From contig CAUBUJ010000089.1 in the NCBI GenBank assembly GCA_958439155.1, positions 1 through 7,038 of the forward strand: DNA of 7,038 nucleotides, in the 5' to 3' direction. Within the stretch, counting starts at the first letter, position 1; each line of letters starts with the position of its first letter. Under the pieces are notes generated by a model, which had not been told where the DNA came from, searched no databases, and worked only from the letters and a program-made list of their open reading frames with translations. Position numbers and translations under genes: made by a program. Source of the DNA: an uncultured Veillonellaceae bacterium (lineage in GTDB: Bacteria > Bacillota > Negativicutes > Veillonellales > Dialisteraceae). This document shows positions 6,843 through 7,038 of the stretch, piece after piece.

Positions 6843-6861
6843 ATTATAGCAGGTTATTATA
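6843..6861 (-). promoter_or_regulatory. Tandem -10 boxes, likely promoter of the lonC-dnaB-udg operon
   Basis: Reading leftward there are two perfect TATAAT boxes, at 6861-6856 and 6848-6843. The second is preceded by TGC, giving an extended -10 (TGCTATAAT, 6851-6843). No good TTGACA-like -35 is found 16-18 bp upstream of either box, which fits an extended -10 promoter or an activator-dependent one. Transcription would start near 6836, leaving a leader of about 110 nt. The site lies between the terminator of the upstream gene and lonC. The 17-bp near-palindrome CCTGTTATTATAGCAGG (6837-6853) covers the proximal box. Confidence 0.65.
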
Positions 6862-6927
6862 CCCCATGAAGAGCAGGCGATCTAAGAAATAGAAAAGAAT
6901 GGCTCCGCGCTGACTCTCATTCCACGC

Positions 6928-6952
6928 AAAAAGAGCCGGCTTCTGCCAGCCC
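6928..6952 (-). terminator. Intrinsic terminator of the upstream leftward gene
   Basis: Reading leftward, GGGCTGGC (6952-6945) pairs with GCCGGCTC (6940-6933) over 8 bp with two G-U pairs around the loop AGAA, and is followed directly by five T residues (6932-6928). It sits about 33 nt after the stop codon of the gene entering from the right edge, and before the lonC promoter. This separates the two transcription units. Confidence 0.88.
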
Positions 6953-6971
6953 TTCATCAGGAAAAATTTTC

Positions 6972-6995
6972 TTCAGTCTTTTATTCAGTCTTTTA
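6972..6995. repeat. Perfect 12-bp tandem duplication across a stop codon
   Basis: TTCAGTCTTTTA occurs twice head to tail at 6972-6983 and 6984-6995. In the leftward gene this duplicates the last codons plus stop (AAA GAC TGA), so a second in-frame AAA GAC TGA lies just behind the first. It looks like a replication-slippage duplication that does not alter the encoded protein, since the first stop is used. Confidence 0.85.
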
Positions 6996-7038
6996 AGAGT
7001 ACCTTTTCAATGGTCCCGATGTACATGGTGTGGTAATT
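6985..7038 (-). CDS. C-terminal end of an unidentified gene (cut by window edge)
   Basis: The only leftward frame open from the right edge to a stop placed sensibly before the 6928-6952 terminator encodes the last 17 residues NYHTMYIGTIEKVLLKD, with TGA at 6987-6985. The two other leftward frames hit stops earlier. The tail alone does not identify the protein. A His-Thr-x-x-Ile-Gly pattern near the end faintly recalls flavin-reductase-type split-barrel proteins, but this is a guess. It does not resemble the end of ribosomal protein L9, which often lies upstream of dnaB in Firmicutes. Confidence 0.55.
   Translation of the reverse strand, partial: NYHTMYIGTIEKVLLKD

Noticed and set aside
7011..7038. 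A possible + strand gene start at the ATG at 7020.
   Set aside because: No ribosome site or promoter precedes it. The leftward frame here, with a stop followed by a good terminator, explains the sequence better.

Overview
This window reads as chromosomal housekeeping sequence from a GC-rich member of the Firmicutes, possibly a Negativicutes (Veillonella/Selenomonas-type) relative. The basis is the mix of proteins: a LonC-type protease next to dnaB, a type-4 uracil-DNA glycosylase and a YitT-family membrane protein. The lineage is inferred from family recollection and codon bias only. There is no phage, transposon, CRISPR or tRNA/rRNA signature.

Left part (1-2546). ispE (isoprenoid precursor kinase) runs leftward off the window edge. 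Divergent from it, a good sigma-A/sigma70-type promoter at 919-947 drives a rightward two-gene unit. This unit is a YitT-family membrane protein (1071-2045) followed 26 nt later by a small predicted exported protein of unknown function (2072-2488). It ends at a strong stem-loop terminator (2511-2546) that works on paper in both directions.

Central and right part (2584-6861). A leftward operon reads, in transcription order, LonC-type AAA+ protease (6727-4793), dnaB replicative helicase (4743-3328) and type-4 uracil-DNA glycosylase (3324-2584). The dnaB stop and the udg start are only 3 nt apart, which suggests translational coupling. The operon uses the shared terminator at 2511-2546. Its likely promoter lies at 6843-6861, where two TATAAT boxes sit 13 bp apart and the proximal one lies in a 17-bp near-palindrome. 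The leader of about 110 nt contains a predicted hairpin and a 13-bp direct repeat.

Right edge (6928-7038). The last 17 codons of another leftward gene enter the window. They are followed by a 12-bp tandem duplication across its stop codon and by a good intrinsic terminator (6928-6952) that separates it from the lonC operon.

Functionally, the operon joins protein quality control (LonC), the replication-fork helicase (DnaB) and uracil base-excision repair (UDG). I do not see a clear new defence or mobile system. The most open questions are the control region of the lonC operon, the role of the LonC N-terminal domain, and the small exported protein.
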